Positions 1 to 9,731 of a stretch of DNA of 64,000 nucleotides are shown here, in pieces. Both the position numbers and the translations under genes were made by a program. Under the pieces are notes generated by a model. That model worked only from the letters and a program-made list of their open reading frames with translations, was not told where the DNA came from and searched no databases. This DNA comes from an endosymbiont 'TC1' of Trimyema compressum (GTDB taxonomy: Bacteria > Bacillota > TC1), in contig NZ_CP014606.1 in NCBI RefSeq assembly GCF_001584725.1, forward strand, positions 62,001-126,000, given 5' to 3'. The stretch's first letter is position 1. The number at the start of each line of letters is the position of its first letter.

Positions 1-1173
1 GGTATCAGTTGTTGTAGGAGAAGTTAACATTAAAGTATCAGATATGATTCCTCCTAAAATTAAACCGCAGTAAGCATCATCAGGCATCATATGTCTTTCT
101 AAAAATTCTTGCAGGAGTAAGGTGCTGGTACTGCCTAATGGCAGGTTTTTAAATTGTAGAGGATAAGTGGTTTTAATATCCCCTAATTTATGATGATCAT
201 AAATTTCTAAAATAACAGCTTCCCTAAGGCCTTCAGCACTTTGAATATATTCATTATGGTCAACAAGGATAACACTTTTACCTTGAGCGCCAATTAAATT
301 TTTACGAGAAAGCATTCCTAAGTAGCGGTTTTTTTCATCAACTACGGGGAAGGCTGATTGATTAGGTTTATTTTTCATGTCCTCTACTACCCAAGAAAGA
401 TAATCTTGGTCACCAAAATAATCAGCATCTCTTTTTAAATAGGTTGCAATTGTTTTGCAAAGGGGTAGTTTTTTTGATGTTTCATAACTATCAAAAGGGG
501 TAGAGATAATGGTAATATCTTTAGCATCAGCTTTGTCAATTAATTCTTGAGGTAAATTATGATTACCAGTAACAATAATTAAAGAAACATTTTTTTCAAT
601 AGCCAATGCTGTAATATCATGGCGATCACCAACAATAGCAATATGATAATCTTTTAAAATATCTTTCTTTTTAAGAGTATCATAGTGATAGGCTAAAACA
701 ATGATTTCTCCATTAATATAGAAGGGTGGTGTTGTCCTAGTTAAAGGACTGGAAGATAAGCCTTCGCAAATATTATTGAAAGGGGCATTTAGCTCCTTTT
801 CATAAGTTCTAATGAAAGTCAGGGCTAGTTCTTGCAAATCAACAATGCCCATAACATGGTTGTGCTTACTCACAACAGCAAGAGAACGGAGTTCTTCTTT
901 TTCCATTAAATGAATGGCTTCCATAATACTAGTAGTTAAGGTTCCTACTGACGCTTTTGTATATGGAATATCAGCTACCTGTGTTTTAACATTTTTTAGA
1001 TAGCGAGGAGCATTGATTTTAAATCTATTTAAAATGTATTGGGATTCTTCATTAATAGGACCTAAACGACAAGCTTGGGTTTTAATGCCTAACTTCTTTT
1101 TTAGATGGGCTAAGACAAGAGATGCCACTATGGAATCTGTGTCAGGATTTTTATGGCCGAATATATAAATCAT
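1..1173 (-). CDS. ppaC: CBS-domain manganese-dependent inorganic pyrophosphatase (family II), C-terminus beyond left edge
   Basis: Hydrolyses pyrophosphate to phosphate in the cytoplasm. The visible 391 residues are one open frame. The N-terminus has FGHKNPDTDSI (DHH-superfamily metal site). A CBS-like segment lies around residues 70-130, a DRTGG-like segment near 180-240 and a second CBS near 240-300. The DHH motif (YDHHKLGD) is at about residue 325, followed by GGIISDT and SPTTT near the edge. This order matches CBS-DRTGG-CBS pyrophosphatases of clostridia, in which adenine nucleotides regulate activity through the CBS pair. The family is about 550 residues, so roughly the last 150 lie outside. 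The start is chosen because GAGAGGTGA sits just upstream of ATG at 1173. The neighbouring xdh genes are divergent. The frame is intact, unlike the next genes. Confidence 0.9.
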   Translation of the reverse strand, partial: MIYIFGHKNPDTDSIVASLVLAHLKKKLGIKTQACRLGPINEESQYILNRFKINAPRYLKNVKTQVADIPYTKASVGTLTTSIMEAIHLMEKEELRSLAVVSKHNHVMGIVDLQELALTFIRTYEKELNAPFNNICEGLSSSPLTRTTPPFYINGEIIVLAYHYDTLKKKDILKDYHIAIVGDRHDITALAIEKNVSLIIVTGNHNLPQELIDKADAKDITIISTPFDSYETSKKLPLCKTIATYLKRDADYFGDQDYLSWVVEDMKNKPNQSAFPVVDEKNRYLGMLSRKNLIGAQGKSVILVDHNEYIQSAEGLREAVILEIYDHHKLGDIKTTYPLQFKNLPLGSTSTLLLQEFLERHMMPDDAYCGLILGGIISDTLMLTSPTTTDT

Positions 1174-1441
1174 TTAGTCACCTCTCTGGAATTTATTTTA
1201 ATTATTTAGAAAAAATTACTTAAATTCTTTTTATCTACTATTATCTATCATAGTACTTCCATTATAGTAAAAATGAAAGGTTTTTACAAAAAAGATTTTA
1301 ATTTTTTGGAAAAATATAGCTAAAGAAAAGAGGAAAATAGTGGCAGAAAAAGGAGTAATATGGTATGATTTAGGAAAATAGGCATTTGAAATACATGTTT
1401 TTGTGAAAATGTTTTCAATTTAAGGGAGGCTATAGTGTACA

Positions 1442-1916
1442 ATGAGAGACATGACGTTATTAATTAATAGTAAAGAGGTCAATGTATCAGTAGATGAAAG
1501 TTGGACTCTGTTATATGTATTAAGAGAAGTATTAGGATTAACTGGCACTAAAGAAGGCTGTGGAACAGCGGATTGTGGAGCCTGTAAGGTTATTCTAGGC
1601 GGGAAAGCAGTTAATTCTTGTGTCATCAAACATTAAGAAAGCAGAAGGCAAATCAATTACTACAATTGAAGGTCTAGCAGCGGGCGAAAAACTGCATCCT
1701 ATTCAACAAGCCTATATTGATGCTGGTGCTGTTCAATGTGGATTTTGTACACCTGGAATGGTCATGACTACAAAAGCATTGCTGGATGTAAATAGCAACC
1801 CAACTGAAATGGAAATTAGAGAGAGTTTTAAAAACAATCTTTGTCGTTGTACTGGTTATGCGAAGATTGTTGATGCTGTAAAAATGGCAGCAACTGCAAT
1901 GAAGGAGGGGAAGTAA
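1442..1916 (+). pseudogene. Xanthine dehydrogenase-type 2Fe-2S subunit, frameshifted
   Basis: Electron-transfer subunit of a molybdenum hydroxylase. The first part (1442-1636) carries the plant-ferredoxin-type cluster motif EGCGTADCGACKV, then the frame breaks after NSCVIK. The second part (read from about 1620 to 1916) carries the second cluster motif QCGFCTPG...CRCTGY. Together they give about 158 residues, the normal length for this subunit, so a single indel near 1628-1638 is the only lesion seen. GGGAGG near 1424 is the only good ribosome-binding site. The TAA at 1914-1916 abuts the ATG of the large subunit. Both four-cysteine motifs are complete, so the gene was functional before the indel or is intact in reality. 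No FAD subunit is present nearby. Confidence 0.85.
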
Positions 1917-3770
1917 ATGTATAAAGTTATTAGTTCAAGCCTTCCAATTCATGATGCTGTAGGTAAAGTAACAGGTGAAATTGAATACACAGGTGATATT
2001 AAATTATCCAATATGGTTTATGGTAAATTAGTTTTATCTACAATACCTCATGGTAAAGTAACAAGTATTGATAAAACAGAAGCATTAGCAGTTGAAGGTA
2101 TTCTAGGGGTTTTAACTTATGAAGATTTTCCTAGTACAAAATATAATAGTGCCCTGCGCTTTAAAGATCGTGATATTATTAAATCAGAAACGGTTTTGTC
2201 ACAGGAAGTCCACTTTGTAGGAGATCGTGTGGCTGTTGTTGCTGAAACACAAAAAATTGCAGAAAAAGCGGCTAAATTAGTAAAAGTTTTTTATGAAGAA
2301 TACCCTGCTGTTTTTGATGAAGAAGGGGCTCTTAAAGAAGGAGCACCTGTTCTTCATGAAGGCTTAATGGCTGGCAATAATGTGTTGACTATTAATGCTG
2401 GAGCATCAGAAGAAGAAATGGAAAAAGGATTTGCTGAGGCGGATTTTATTTTTGAAGATAAAGTGAAAATACCTATGGTAAGCCAAGTGCCGATGGAAAA
2501 CCATACGGTTATTGGTGATTATAAAATGGGTAAAATGACTATTTATACATCTAAACAAAACTCATTTGCTGTGAGAGTATTAGCATCAGATGTTTTTGAA
2601 ATGCCTTTAAATAAAGTTCGTATTATTCAACCTACTTTAGGGGGGAGCTTTTGATAGTAAACTGGAATTGGTTCAGAGTTAGTTGCTGGAGGAGCTTCAA
2701 AGCATTTTAAACTACCTGTTAAGATTGTTTTAAGTAGAATTAGAATTGATAATATGGTTTCTTCAAGAACCAGAAATGGTGCTACTATGTTTATGAAATC
2801 CGGTGTTAAAAAAGATGGTACATTAACGGCTATTGATTTTAAAATCTATACAAATACAGGAGGTTATGTAGGCTCTGCAGTCAATGTTATTGGTGCTCGC
2901 CAAGATCCGGTTAACTTAACACTGCGTTTAAATGAAGATGGTACCTTTAACTACTGGTCAGCCAGTCATGATATGGGGAATGGTTCATTAACAGCACAAA
3001 CAATGATTATGGCTGAAGTTTTAAGTATTAATCCTCGTATTATAGAGCCTACTAGAGTTGATACAGAGACTTGTTCATGGAACCTAGGAGATTATGCTAG
3101 CCGTGGTGTTTTTGTTGAAGGCTATGGTGCATTAAAAGTAGCTGAGCAAATTAAAGAACGTATTTTAGAAGTGGCTAGTCAAATGTATGAAATTGACCAA
3201 GCTAAAATTACAATAGAAAACAGTCAAATTGTTGCTGATGGTAAAACGCTAGGTAACTTAGGTGACATTGCAGTGTATGCCCAAAGAAACAAAATTGGAG
3301 AATTAATTGTGACTCAGCCCCATGAATCTTTTGCTGGGAGAACATCCTATGGAGCCCGTTTCTCTCATGTAGAAATCAATAAAGAAACTGGTGATATTAA
3401 ATTACTGGATTATGTAGCAGTTCATGATGTAGGTAGAGTTATTAATAGAATGGGTGTTGAAGGTCAATTAGAAGGTGGTATCCAAATGGGTACTGGATAT
3501 GCCTTGAGAGAAAAAATGACTTTTGACCCTGCTACTGGACAACTACAATAAAGGAATTTAAAGAAATATCAAATGTATAAGGCTCATGAAATGCCAGATA
3601 TTACGCTTGATTTTATAGAAACTGGAGATGAAGGTGGACCATTTGGAGCAAAGAGTATATCTGAATGTGCGGTAACACCAGTGGCACCAGCCATTATCAA
3701 TAGTGTTAATCATGCTCTTGGCAAACAAATTACACAGTTCCCTGTAAGCAAAGAAGAAATTATAGAGTAA
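1917..3770 (+). pseudogene. Xanthine dehydrogenase-like molybdopterin subunit, multiply disrupted
   Basis: Molybdenum hydroxylase catalytic subunit, expected to oxidise purines such as hypoxanthine or xanthine. The N-terminal domain (1917-2654) has DAVGKVTGEIEYTGD and QVPMENH; the Moco-binding domain has LGGSF and, near the C-terminus, ETGDEGGPFGAKSISECA. Lesions: three consecutive in-frame stops TGA TAG TAA at 2652-2660 replace the conserved FGxK residues; an apparent in-frame internal deletion near 2900 joins GGYVGSAVNVIGA directly to sequence that in relatives lies much further on, losing the RG(F/Y)G-type segment; and a stop at 3549-3551. The total is about 617 codons against about 760 in the family. 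The gene follows the 2Fe-2S subunit directly and precedes purine transport genes, which supports a purine role. It is almost certainly inactive. Confidence 0.85.
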
Positions 3771-3917
3771 TGCTTCTTATGGCTTAAAATTAATAGACAC
3801 AGATAACAGATATAAGGTAAATACAATAGATTGAGCATAATCCATTCGCCTAGATGAGACAAAAGGAGAACTTTAAGCAAGATCCCGCAACTTGAAAAGT
3901 AAGATTGTCATATTATG

Positions 3918-3946
3918 TTGACAGCTATTGTATTTATTTTTATATA
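3918..3946 (+). promoter_or_regulatory. Sigma-70-type promoter for purine transporter genes
   Basis: TTGACA at 3918-3923, a 17-base spacer, then TATATA at 3941-3946, 23 bases before the GTG start at 3969. The 200-base gap 3771-3968 holds no gene. I saw no recognisable purine riboswitch core in it. Confidence 0.55.
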
Positions 3947-3968
3947 AAATGAAAAAGAGGTGACGTAG

Positions 3969-5060
3969 GTGAAAAGACATGCTTCTAAAATGGAAATGAC
4001 CATTAAAATTTTAACTCCAATTGTAGCAGTCGTACTTGCTTTATGCATGGGTATGCTTTTAATTTTAATATTAGGGCAAGACGTGCCTAGAGCCGTTCAA
4101 GATTTTCTAAAAGGTGCGTTAGGTGGGCCGGTTCAAATTGGTGATATGCTAGCAAAAGTAGCACCCCTTGTCTTTACAGCCTTAGCATATGCTATTGCTT
4201 CCCGATGTGGCTTAGTAAACATTGGGGCTGAAGGACAATTCTTGTTAGGTGGACTTGCTTCTGGTTTAGTGGCCATTTATGTACAAGGTTTACCGATGTT
4301 TATCCATCTTTCACTAGCAATTATTGTAGGTTTTATTGCTGGGGGTTTATGGGGATTTATTGCAGGTTGGCTTAAGACTTCCTTTGGCGCCAATGAAGTT
4401 ATTACAACCATTATGTTAAACTACATTGCGTTGTACTTAGTTCGATACTTAGTTGGTTACGATGGACCATTTAATGATCAATCAGGAAACCCGCAAAGTA
4501 TTGAGTTTTTGGAAACAGCCCGATTTGCAAAAGGATTTTTAATTTCAAAGTCCGATTTAACTTTTTCCATTATTATTGCAATACTAGGACTAGTATTCTA
4601 TTATATTTTCTTCTTCAAAATGAAGAGAGGATATGAAATGAGAGTGGTTGGTCTTAATCCAACTGCCGCAGAATATGCAGGGATGAAAGTAAAAAGTAAT
4701 GCGATGTTATCCATGTTTATGGCAGGTGGCTTTGGTGGTTTAGCTGGTGTTTGTGAATTGTTAAGTGTTCAATCAAGAATCTTACCTAACTTCTCATCAA
4801 ACTATGGATTTGACGGAATCGCAGTAGCCCTTTTAGGACAATTAAATCCAGCGGGAATGGGCTTAGCAGCAGTGCTGTTTGCTATTCTTAAGAATGGTGG
4901 ATTGGCTATGGGAAGTAAGGGAACAATTTCTCCCTATATTGTAAGTGTTATTCAAGCATTTGTTATTATTTTTGTTATTGCTAGTGGATTCTTACTGGCT
5001 GAATACAATAAACGCAGATTAATTAAAAGTGCAAATAGTAACAAGAAGAAGGAGAAATAG
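3969..5060 (+). CDS. ABC transporter permease, purine nucleoside/nucleobase uptake (NupP/YufP-like)
   Basis: Membrane subunit of a BMP-type nucleoside importer. The 363-residue frame is intact with about nine hydrophobic segments, including an N-terminal anchor, and the family signature ANEVITTIMLNYIALYLVRYL. The segment CGLVNIGAEGQFLLGG is also typical. Family members move guanosine and other purine nucleosides together with a BMP lipoprotein and a double ATPase, both of which lie downstream. The GTG start is chosen from AGAGGTGA a few bases upstream. Only three bases separate it from the second permease, so they form an operon. Exact substrate is inferred from the neighbouring deaminase and xanthine-dehydrogenase-like genes. 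Confidence 0.88.
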   Translation: MKRHASKMEMTIKILTPIVAVVLALCMGMLLILILGQDVPRAVQDFLKGALGGPVQIGDMLAKVAPLVFTALAYAIASRCGLVNIGAEGQFLLGGLASGLVAIYVQGLPMFIHLSLAIIVGFIAGGLWGFIAGWLKTSFGANEVITTIMLNYIALYLVRYLVGYDGPFNDQSGNPQSIEFLETARFAKGFLISKSDLTFSIIIAILGLVFYYIFFFKMKRGYEMRVVGLNPTAAEYAGMKVKSNAMLSMFMAGGFGGLAGVCELLSVQSRILPNFSSNYGFDGIAVALLGQLNPAGMGLAAVLFAILKNGGLAMGSKGTISPYIVSVIQAFVIIFVIASGFLLAEYNKRRLIKSANSNKKKEK

Positions 5061-5063
5061 ACT

Positions 5064-6068
5064 ATGAAAAAGAAAACTAAAAAGTATGGCATTATAGTTG
5101 GAATCATTCTAATCGCTATATTATTATGTGGTTTACTCCTTCCTGAAAGCGCTAGTAGTATTCTTGCAAACTTTATTGCTCAGGATTTGAGAATTGCAAC
5201 ACCTCTTGCTATTGCAGCAATTGGTTTAGTATTTAATGAGAGAGCTGGAATTGTTAATATTGGAGCTGAGGGTTTCTTATTAACAGGTGCTTTATCTGCT
5301 TGGATGGGAACAGCTATTACAGGTAGTACCTTAATTGGTTCTGTTACGGGTATGTTAGCAGCAGGTGTAATGGCACTCTTATTCTCAGTATTAACAATTA
5401 CTCTACGTTCTAATCAGATTGTAATTGGGGTTGCAATTAATATTTTAGGCTTAGGAATTACCTCAACTATATTTAGAGCGGTACAGTCTAACGTTGGACA
5501 AAGTGTAGGCTATCCTGTAATGAATTTTGATTTCTTAGCTGGAATACCTAAAATTGGACCATTTTTAGATACTATTTTATCACAGCACATTATGGTATAT
5601 ATTATGGCGATTTTAGTATTTGTTTTACAATTTATCTTATTTAGAACCAACTTAGGTTTAAAAATAAGAAGCGTAGGGGAACATCCAAAAGCTTGTGATA
5701 CTGTAGGTATTAATGTTAACAGAATCCGTTATGGCACAACTATATTCGGGGGCTTAATGTCTGGTTTAGCAGGAGCAATCCTTTTATTAGATGTTAAAAT
5801 ATTCGCTGAAAACATGGTTGGTGGTAAAGGATTTATTGCTTTAGCTGCTGTTATTTTTGGAAAATATACAACTGTTGGAGCATTTGGCGCTTCTCTAATT
5901 TTTGGGGGTGCAGAGTCAATCCAGTATTTAGTAAAATCACTAGGTTGGAACTGGCTAAATGATTTAATTAGTATGCTACCATACGTAATTACAATAATTG
6001 CACTTTGTGGATTGGTTGGTAAAACACATCAACCAGCAGCAAGTGGAACTGCTTACGTTAAGGAGTAG
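5064..6068 (+). CDS. ABC transporter permease, purine nucleoside/nucleobase uptake (NupQ/YufQ-like)
   Basis: Partner permease of the preceding gene, 334 residues, intact. It carries NERAGIVNIGAEGFLLTGAL near residue 70, the usual NupQ-class signature, and about eight membrane segments with LGLKIRSVGEHPKACDTVGI as the cytoplasmic coupling loop that contacts the ATPase. It starts at an ATG three bases after the upstream TAG and precedes the deaminase gene by three bases. Both permeases and the ATPase are intact while the substrate-binding lipoprotein is broken, so the importer may be inactive or may use a lipoprotein encoded elsewhere. Confidence 0.88.
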   Translation: MKKKTKKYGIIVGIILIAILLCGLLLPESASSILANFIAQDLRIATPLAIAAIGLVFNERAGIVNIGAEGFLLTGALSAWMGTAITGSTLIGSVTGMLAAGVMALLFSVLTITLRSNQIVIGVAINILGLGITSTIFRAVQSNVGQSVGYPVMNFDFLAGIPKIGPFLDTILSQHIMVYIMAILVFVLQFILFRTNLGLKIRSVGEHPKACDTVGINVNRIRYGTTIFGGLMSGLAGAILLLDVKIFAENMVGGKGFIALAAVIFGKYTTVGAFGASLIFGGAESIQYLVKSLGWNWLNDLISMLPYVITIIALCGLVGKTHQPAASGTAYVKE

Positions 6069-6071
6069 AAT

Positions 6072-7445
6072 ATGAAAATCTTTATTGACAATTGTTCTCT
6101 TTTAAAAATAAAAAGCAAAAGAGACATGACTGTTTTACATGAACAATACGTGCTTATTAAAGAAAATCGTATCACAAAAATAGGAACTGTTAATGACGAA
6201 GCCTACCTTTTAAACAAAGGTGAAGGTGAAGAAATTCTTCAGGCTAACGGACAATTGTTAATGCCTGGTTTTTTAAATGGACACACCCATTTGTTTCAGA
6301 CATTTACAAGAGGTTTTAGTGATGGTAGGAGTCTTTTTACATGGCTAAAAGAATATATTTGGCCTTTTATAACTATTATGGAAGAAGATGATTTTTACCT
6401 TTCTGCCCTAGTAGGAGCAGTAGAGAATATTAAAAGCGGGGCTACCAGTGTTATTGATCAACACTATGTTCATATAAAACCTGAATTTGATGATAAGACA
6501 ATTGAGGCTATGATTAAAAGTGGTATTAGAGGAACTTATTGCAGAACTTTCGGAGATATTAATGCCTATGATGCTCTACTGGAAGATGGAGCACACATTA
6601 AAAGTGAGTCAATAAGGCTTTTAGAAACCTACCATAATACGCAATACGCATAATGGCCGCAGTAAAGTGTCATTAGGACCGTTAAATCCTTGGGCAATTA
6701 GTGAACAACTTATGGTTGACACATATGGACTTGCGGAAAAATATGATACAACCTATCATATTCATACAGCTGAAACTGAAGGTGTCGTTGATAAAACTAT
6801 GTAAATGTATGGAATGAGAAATGTGCCTTTTTTGAAAAGCTAGGTGTTTTGAGCAAAAGAACACAATTAGCTCATAGTATTTGGCTTTCAGATGAGGAGC
6901 TTAATACAATTAAGAAATATGATGCATCTGTTATTTATAATCCTGTGGCCAATATGATTTTAGGAGATGGGACAGCAAAAATTCCTTTAATGAGGGAAAA
7001 AGGCATTACCGTTACTCTAGGAACAGATGGTCCAGGTAGTAATGACCGTGAAGATATGTTTGAAGTATTGAAGACAGGTGCTTTATTACAGAAAAATAAT
7101 CACCTTGACCCAGAAGTTCTCGATCGTTATGATATGTTGGATATGGCTTTTTCAGAAAGTGGAAAAGCGGTGCTAGATGATAGCATTGGATTAATAGAAG
7201 AAGGATATAAGGCTGATTTAATTTTAGTCAATATTAAAAAATCTCATATTATGCCAATACACGATTATTTAAGCAGTATTGTATTCAATTGTTGTGGTAG
7301 TGATGTGGAGACAGCTATTATCGATGGTGAAATTGTTATGAAAGATAGAAAAATATTGACTGTAGATGAAGATGGATTACTTTCTTTATGTCAGGAACGT
7401 TTAAACTATCTCCAGAAAAAGCCAATTGGTAAGGAGGAAAATATC
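6072..7445 (+). pseudogene. Guanine/8-oxoguanine deaminase-like amidohydrolase, frameshifted
   Basis: Metal-dependent deaminase of the TrzA/ATZ/SsnA class. The N-terminal part (6072-6653) has the metal-binding motif NGHTHLFQTFTRG and EYIWPF; the rest continues in other frames with YHIHTAETE near 6750, HSIWL near 6870 and the distal metal motif GTDGPGSND near 7025. Lesions: a frameshift at about 6645-6655, a TAA at about 6802 and a frameshift in the T run near 6830. The tail ELL-type C-terminus EEGYKADLILV is present. An oddity is that the last frame has no stop before the next gene: it reads straight through the ribosome-binding site and the ATG at 7446. Position between purine transporter genes suggests a purine base as substrate; guanine, 8-oxoguanine or another aminopurine cannot be separated from sequence alone. 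Confidence 0.8.
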
Positions 7446-8113
7446 ATGCCAAAAATTTTAGGTATTTGTGGAAGCCCTAGAAAAGGTGTAACTCAATTCG
7501 CTTTGGAAGAAGCATTGAGTGAGGCAACAAAAATCCCTGGAATAGAAGCTGAAATATGGTCTGTTAGAGGAAAAATTGGGTATTGTGTACACTGGATGCC
7601 TGTATCCGTAAAAATGTTATGTGTATTATTAAAGATGATTTACAAGAATTGGAAAAGAAAGTATTAGAAGCAGATGCTCTTTTAGTAGGATCACCTGTTT
7701 ATGATATGAATGTTACAGCTCAATTACAGGCGGTTTTTAATCGTCTTCGTCCAATCTATTTAGTATACCCTGTTGGTTTGCAAAATAAGGTTGGCTCAGC
7801 AATATCTACAGGTGGCACACGTCATGGTGGACAAGAGCTAGTTAATACCAATATTTTAAATTTCTTTTTAATGCATGAGATGTTAGCATTTGGTGGACTA
7901 GGCGGTTGCTACAATGGTGGCACTGTTTGGAGTCGTGACCAAAAAGCAGCAGGTGTTAAAGAGGATACAGTAGGTCTTGATACAGTAAAACGTTTAGGTG
8001 CTGGTTTAGGTGAGGCTGTTATGGTATCTGCTTATGGAAGAGCAAAATGGCTTGAAGTGAAAGAGTCATTGAAAATTCAAAATGACAGTAAATCACCGCT
8101 TAGAGAGCACTAG
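7446..8113 (+). pseudogene. NADPH-dependent FMN reductase/flavodoxin-like protein, frameshifted
   Basis: Small flavoprotein with a flavodoxin fold. The N-terminus MPKILGICGSPRKG is the FMN phosphate-binding loop. The middle has a CxxC-type region around 7580-7610 that in relatives binds Fe-S, and LLVGSPVYDMNVTAQLQAVFNRL is the second flavin-contact segment. A single frame change near 7585 separates the two halves, giving about 222 residues in total. GTAAGGAGGAAAATATCATG gives a clear start at 7446. A flavin reductase beside a purine oxidation locus could serve as an electron partner for the molybdoenzyme; that is inference. The stop at 8113 is 15 bases before the ATPase gene. Confidence 0.75.
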
Positions 8114-8128
8114 AAAGGAGGCGAAATC

Positions 8129-9676
8129 ATGGCAACTATTTTAGAAATGAAGAAAATTGTAAAACAGTTCCCTGATGTTCTTGCTAATGATGACGTTAAT
8201 TTTAAGGTGGAAAAAGGTAGTGTTCATGCCTTAATGGGTGAGAATGGTGCAGGAAAATCTACCTTAATGAATATTTTATATGGTTTATATGAGCCTGCAA
8301 GTGGTGACATTTTTTTAAATGGCAATAAGGTGAAAATAGATTCTCCAAAAGTTGCAATTGAAATGGGAATTGGAATGGTACATCAACATTTTATGTTGAT
8401 TCCAGCAATTTCTGTTATTGAAAATGTTGTTTTAGAAAAAAAGGGGAACAAACAAGTTCTTGACCTTAAAACTGCAGCTAAGGAGTTTGTTGCTTTAGGT
8501 AAGCAATATAATATGACAATTGATCCTTGGGCTTTAGTTGGCGATTTAACAGTTGGGGAACAACAGAGAATCGAAATTTTAAAAGCTATTTATAGAGGGG
8601 CAGAGATTCTTATTTTAGATGAGCCTACTGCTGTATTAACACCACAGGAAGTTAAAGAATTATTTAAAATTATGAATCAGTTAAGAGATGAGGGGAAAAC
8701 TCTAATCTTTATTAGTCACAAATTAAATGAAGTACTAACAATTTGTGATGAAATAACTGTATTACGTTTAGGTAAAACACAAGATACTTTACCAGCAAAA
8801 GGTACAACCAAAGAAACTTTAGCTGAATTAATGGTTGGTAGAAAAATATTAGTTGAATTAAAGAAAGGGCCATATAAGCCTGGCAATCCTGTACTTGAAA
8901 TGCAAAATGTTTCAACACCTTATGATGAACATCAACATGGTGCACTTCAAAATATAAATTTAACAATTCGTGAAAATGAAGTATTAGGTATTGCAGGAGT
9001 AGATGGCAATGGTCAAGATGCATTAATTGAATCGATTACAGGTCTTTGCAAAGTTGAGCCAGGCGGACATATTAAGATTAAAGGTGAAGATATGACTAAT
9101 GCAAGTGCTAGAAAGGTTCTTGAAAAGAAAGTTTCTCACGTTCCTGCTGATAGACATAAAAGAGGAATGGTTTCTGATATGTCAATTGCTGAGAATATGC
9201 TATTGGTTAGTTACTACCACCCTCCTTATTCTTCAAAAGGATTGCTTCATTGGAAATTTATCAATAAGAAATCTGAAGAACTGGTAAAAGAGTTTAATGT
9301 AAAGACACCAAATATCGAAGAGTTTGCAGGGAAACTGTCCGGTGGAAACCAGCAAAAAATGGTTCTTGGAAGAGAATTAGATAGAGAACCAGACTTCTTA
9401 ATTGTTGCGTATCCTGTACGTGGACTAGATATTGGCGCTACAGAATATATTCATGAGAGAATTTTAGCTGAAAGAGATAGAGGATGTGGTGTTCTTTTAG
9501 TTTCAACAGAATTAGATGAAATTTTATCATTAAGTGACAGAGTAGCTGTGATGTATGAAGGTAAAATCATGGGTATTCTTGAGAAAGCAGAATTTGATGT
9601 TACAGAAATTGGTATGATGATGGCTGGAACAAAAAGACATACTGAAGAGGTTAAAGAAAACATCATAGCAGTATAA
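8129..9676 (+). CDS. ABC transporter ATP-binding protein, purine nucleoside uptake (NupO/YufO-like double ATPase)
   Basis: Energises the NupPQ-like importer. The 515-residue protein contains two ATPase domains. The first has Walker A GENGAGKST (about residue 37), signature LTVGEQQRIEILKA and Walker B ILILDEPTAVLTPQE. The second has a degenerate P-loop GVDGNGQDA, signature LSGGNQQKMVLGRE and Walker B-like FLIVAYPVRGLDIGA. One good and one degenerate site is normal for this family. In the second site the usual aspartate or glutamate after the hydrophobic strand is replaced by the AYPVRG variant. AAAGGAGGCGAAATC precedes the ATG. The frame is intact. Confidence 0.9.
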   Translation: MATILEMKKIVKQFPDVLANDDVNFKVEKGSVHALMGENGAGKSTLMNILYGLYEPASGDIFLNGNKVKIDSPKVAIEMGIGMVHQHFMLIPAISVIENVVLEKKGNKQVLDLKTAAKEFVALGKQYNMTIDPWALVGDLTVGEQQRIEILKAIYRGAEILILDEPTAVLTPQEVKELFKIMNQLRDEGKTLIFISHKLNEVLTICDEITVLRLGKTQDTLPAKGTTKETLAELMVGRKILVELKKGPYKPGNPVLEMQNVSTPYDEHQHGALQNINLTIRENEVLGIAGVDGNGQDALIESITGLCKVEPGGHIKIKGEDMTNASARKVLEKKVSHVPADRHKRGMVSDMSIAENMLLVSYYHPPYSSKGLLHWKFINKKSEELVKEFNVKTPNIEEFAGKLSGGNQQKMVLGRELDREPDFLIVAYPVRGLDIGATEYIHERILAERDRGCGVLLVSTELDEILSLSDRVAVMYEGKIMGILEKAEFDVTEIGMMMAGTKRHTEEVKENIIAV

Positions 9677-9731
9677 GTATTAAAACTATATTATAGTTGT
9701 AATAAATTTTTTAGCAAAAGGAGTGACTCAA

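Noticed and set aside
3771-3968. Purine riboswitch upstream of the nucleoside permeases
   Set aside because: The gap has a promoter so close to the start codon (23 bases) that no room is left for a leader RNA, and no purine aptamer core was recognised.
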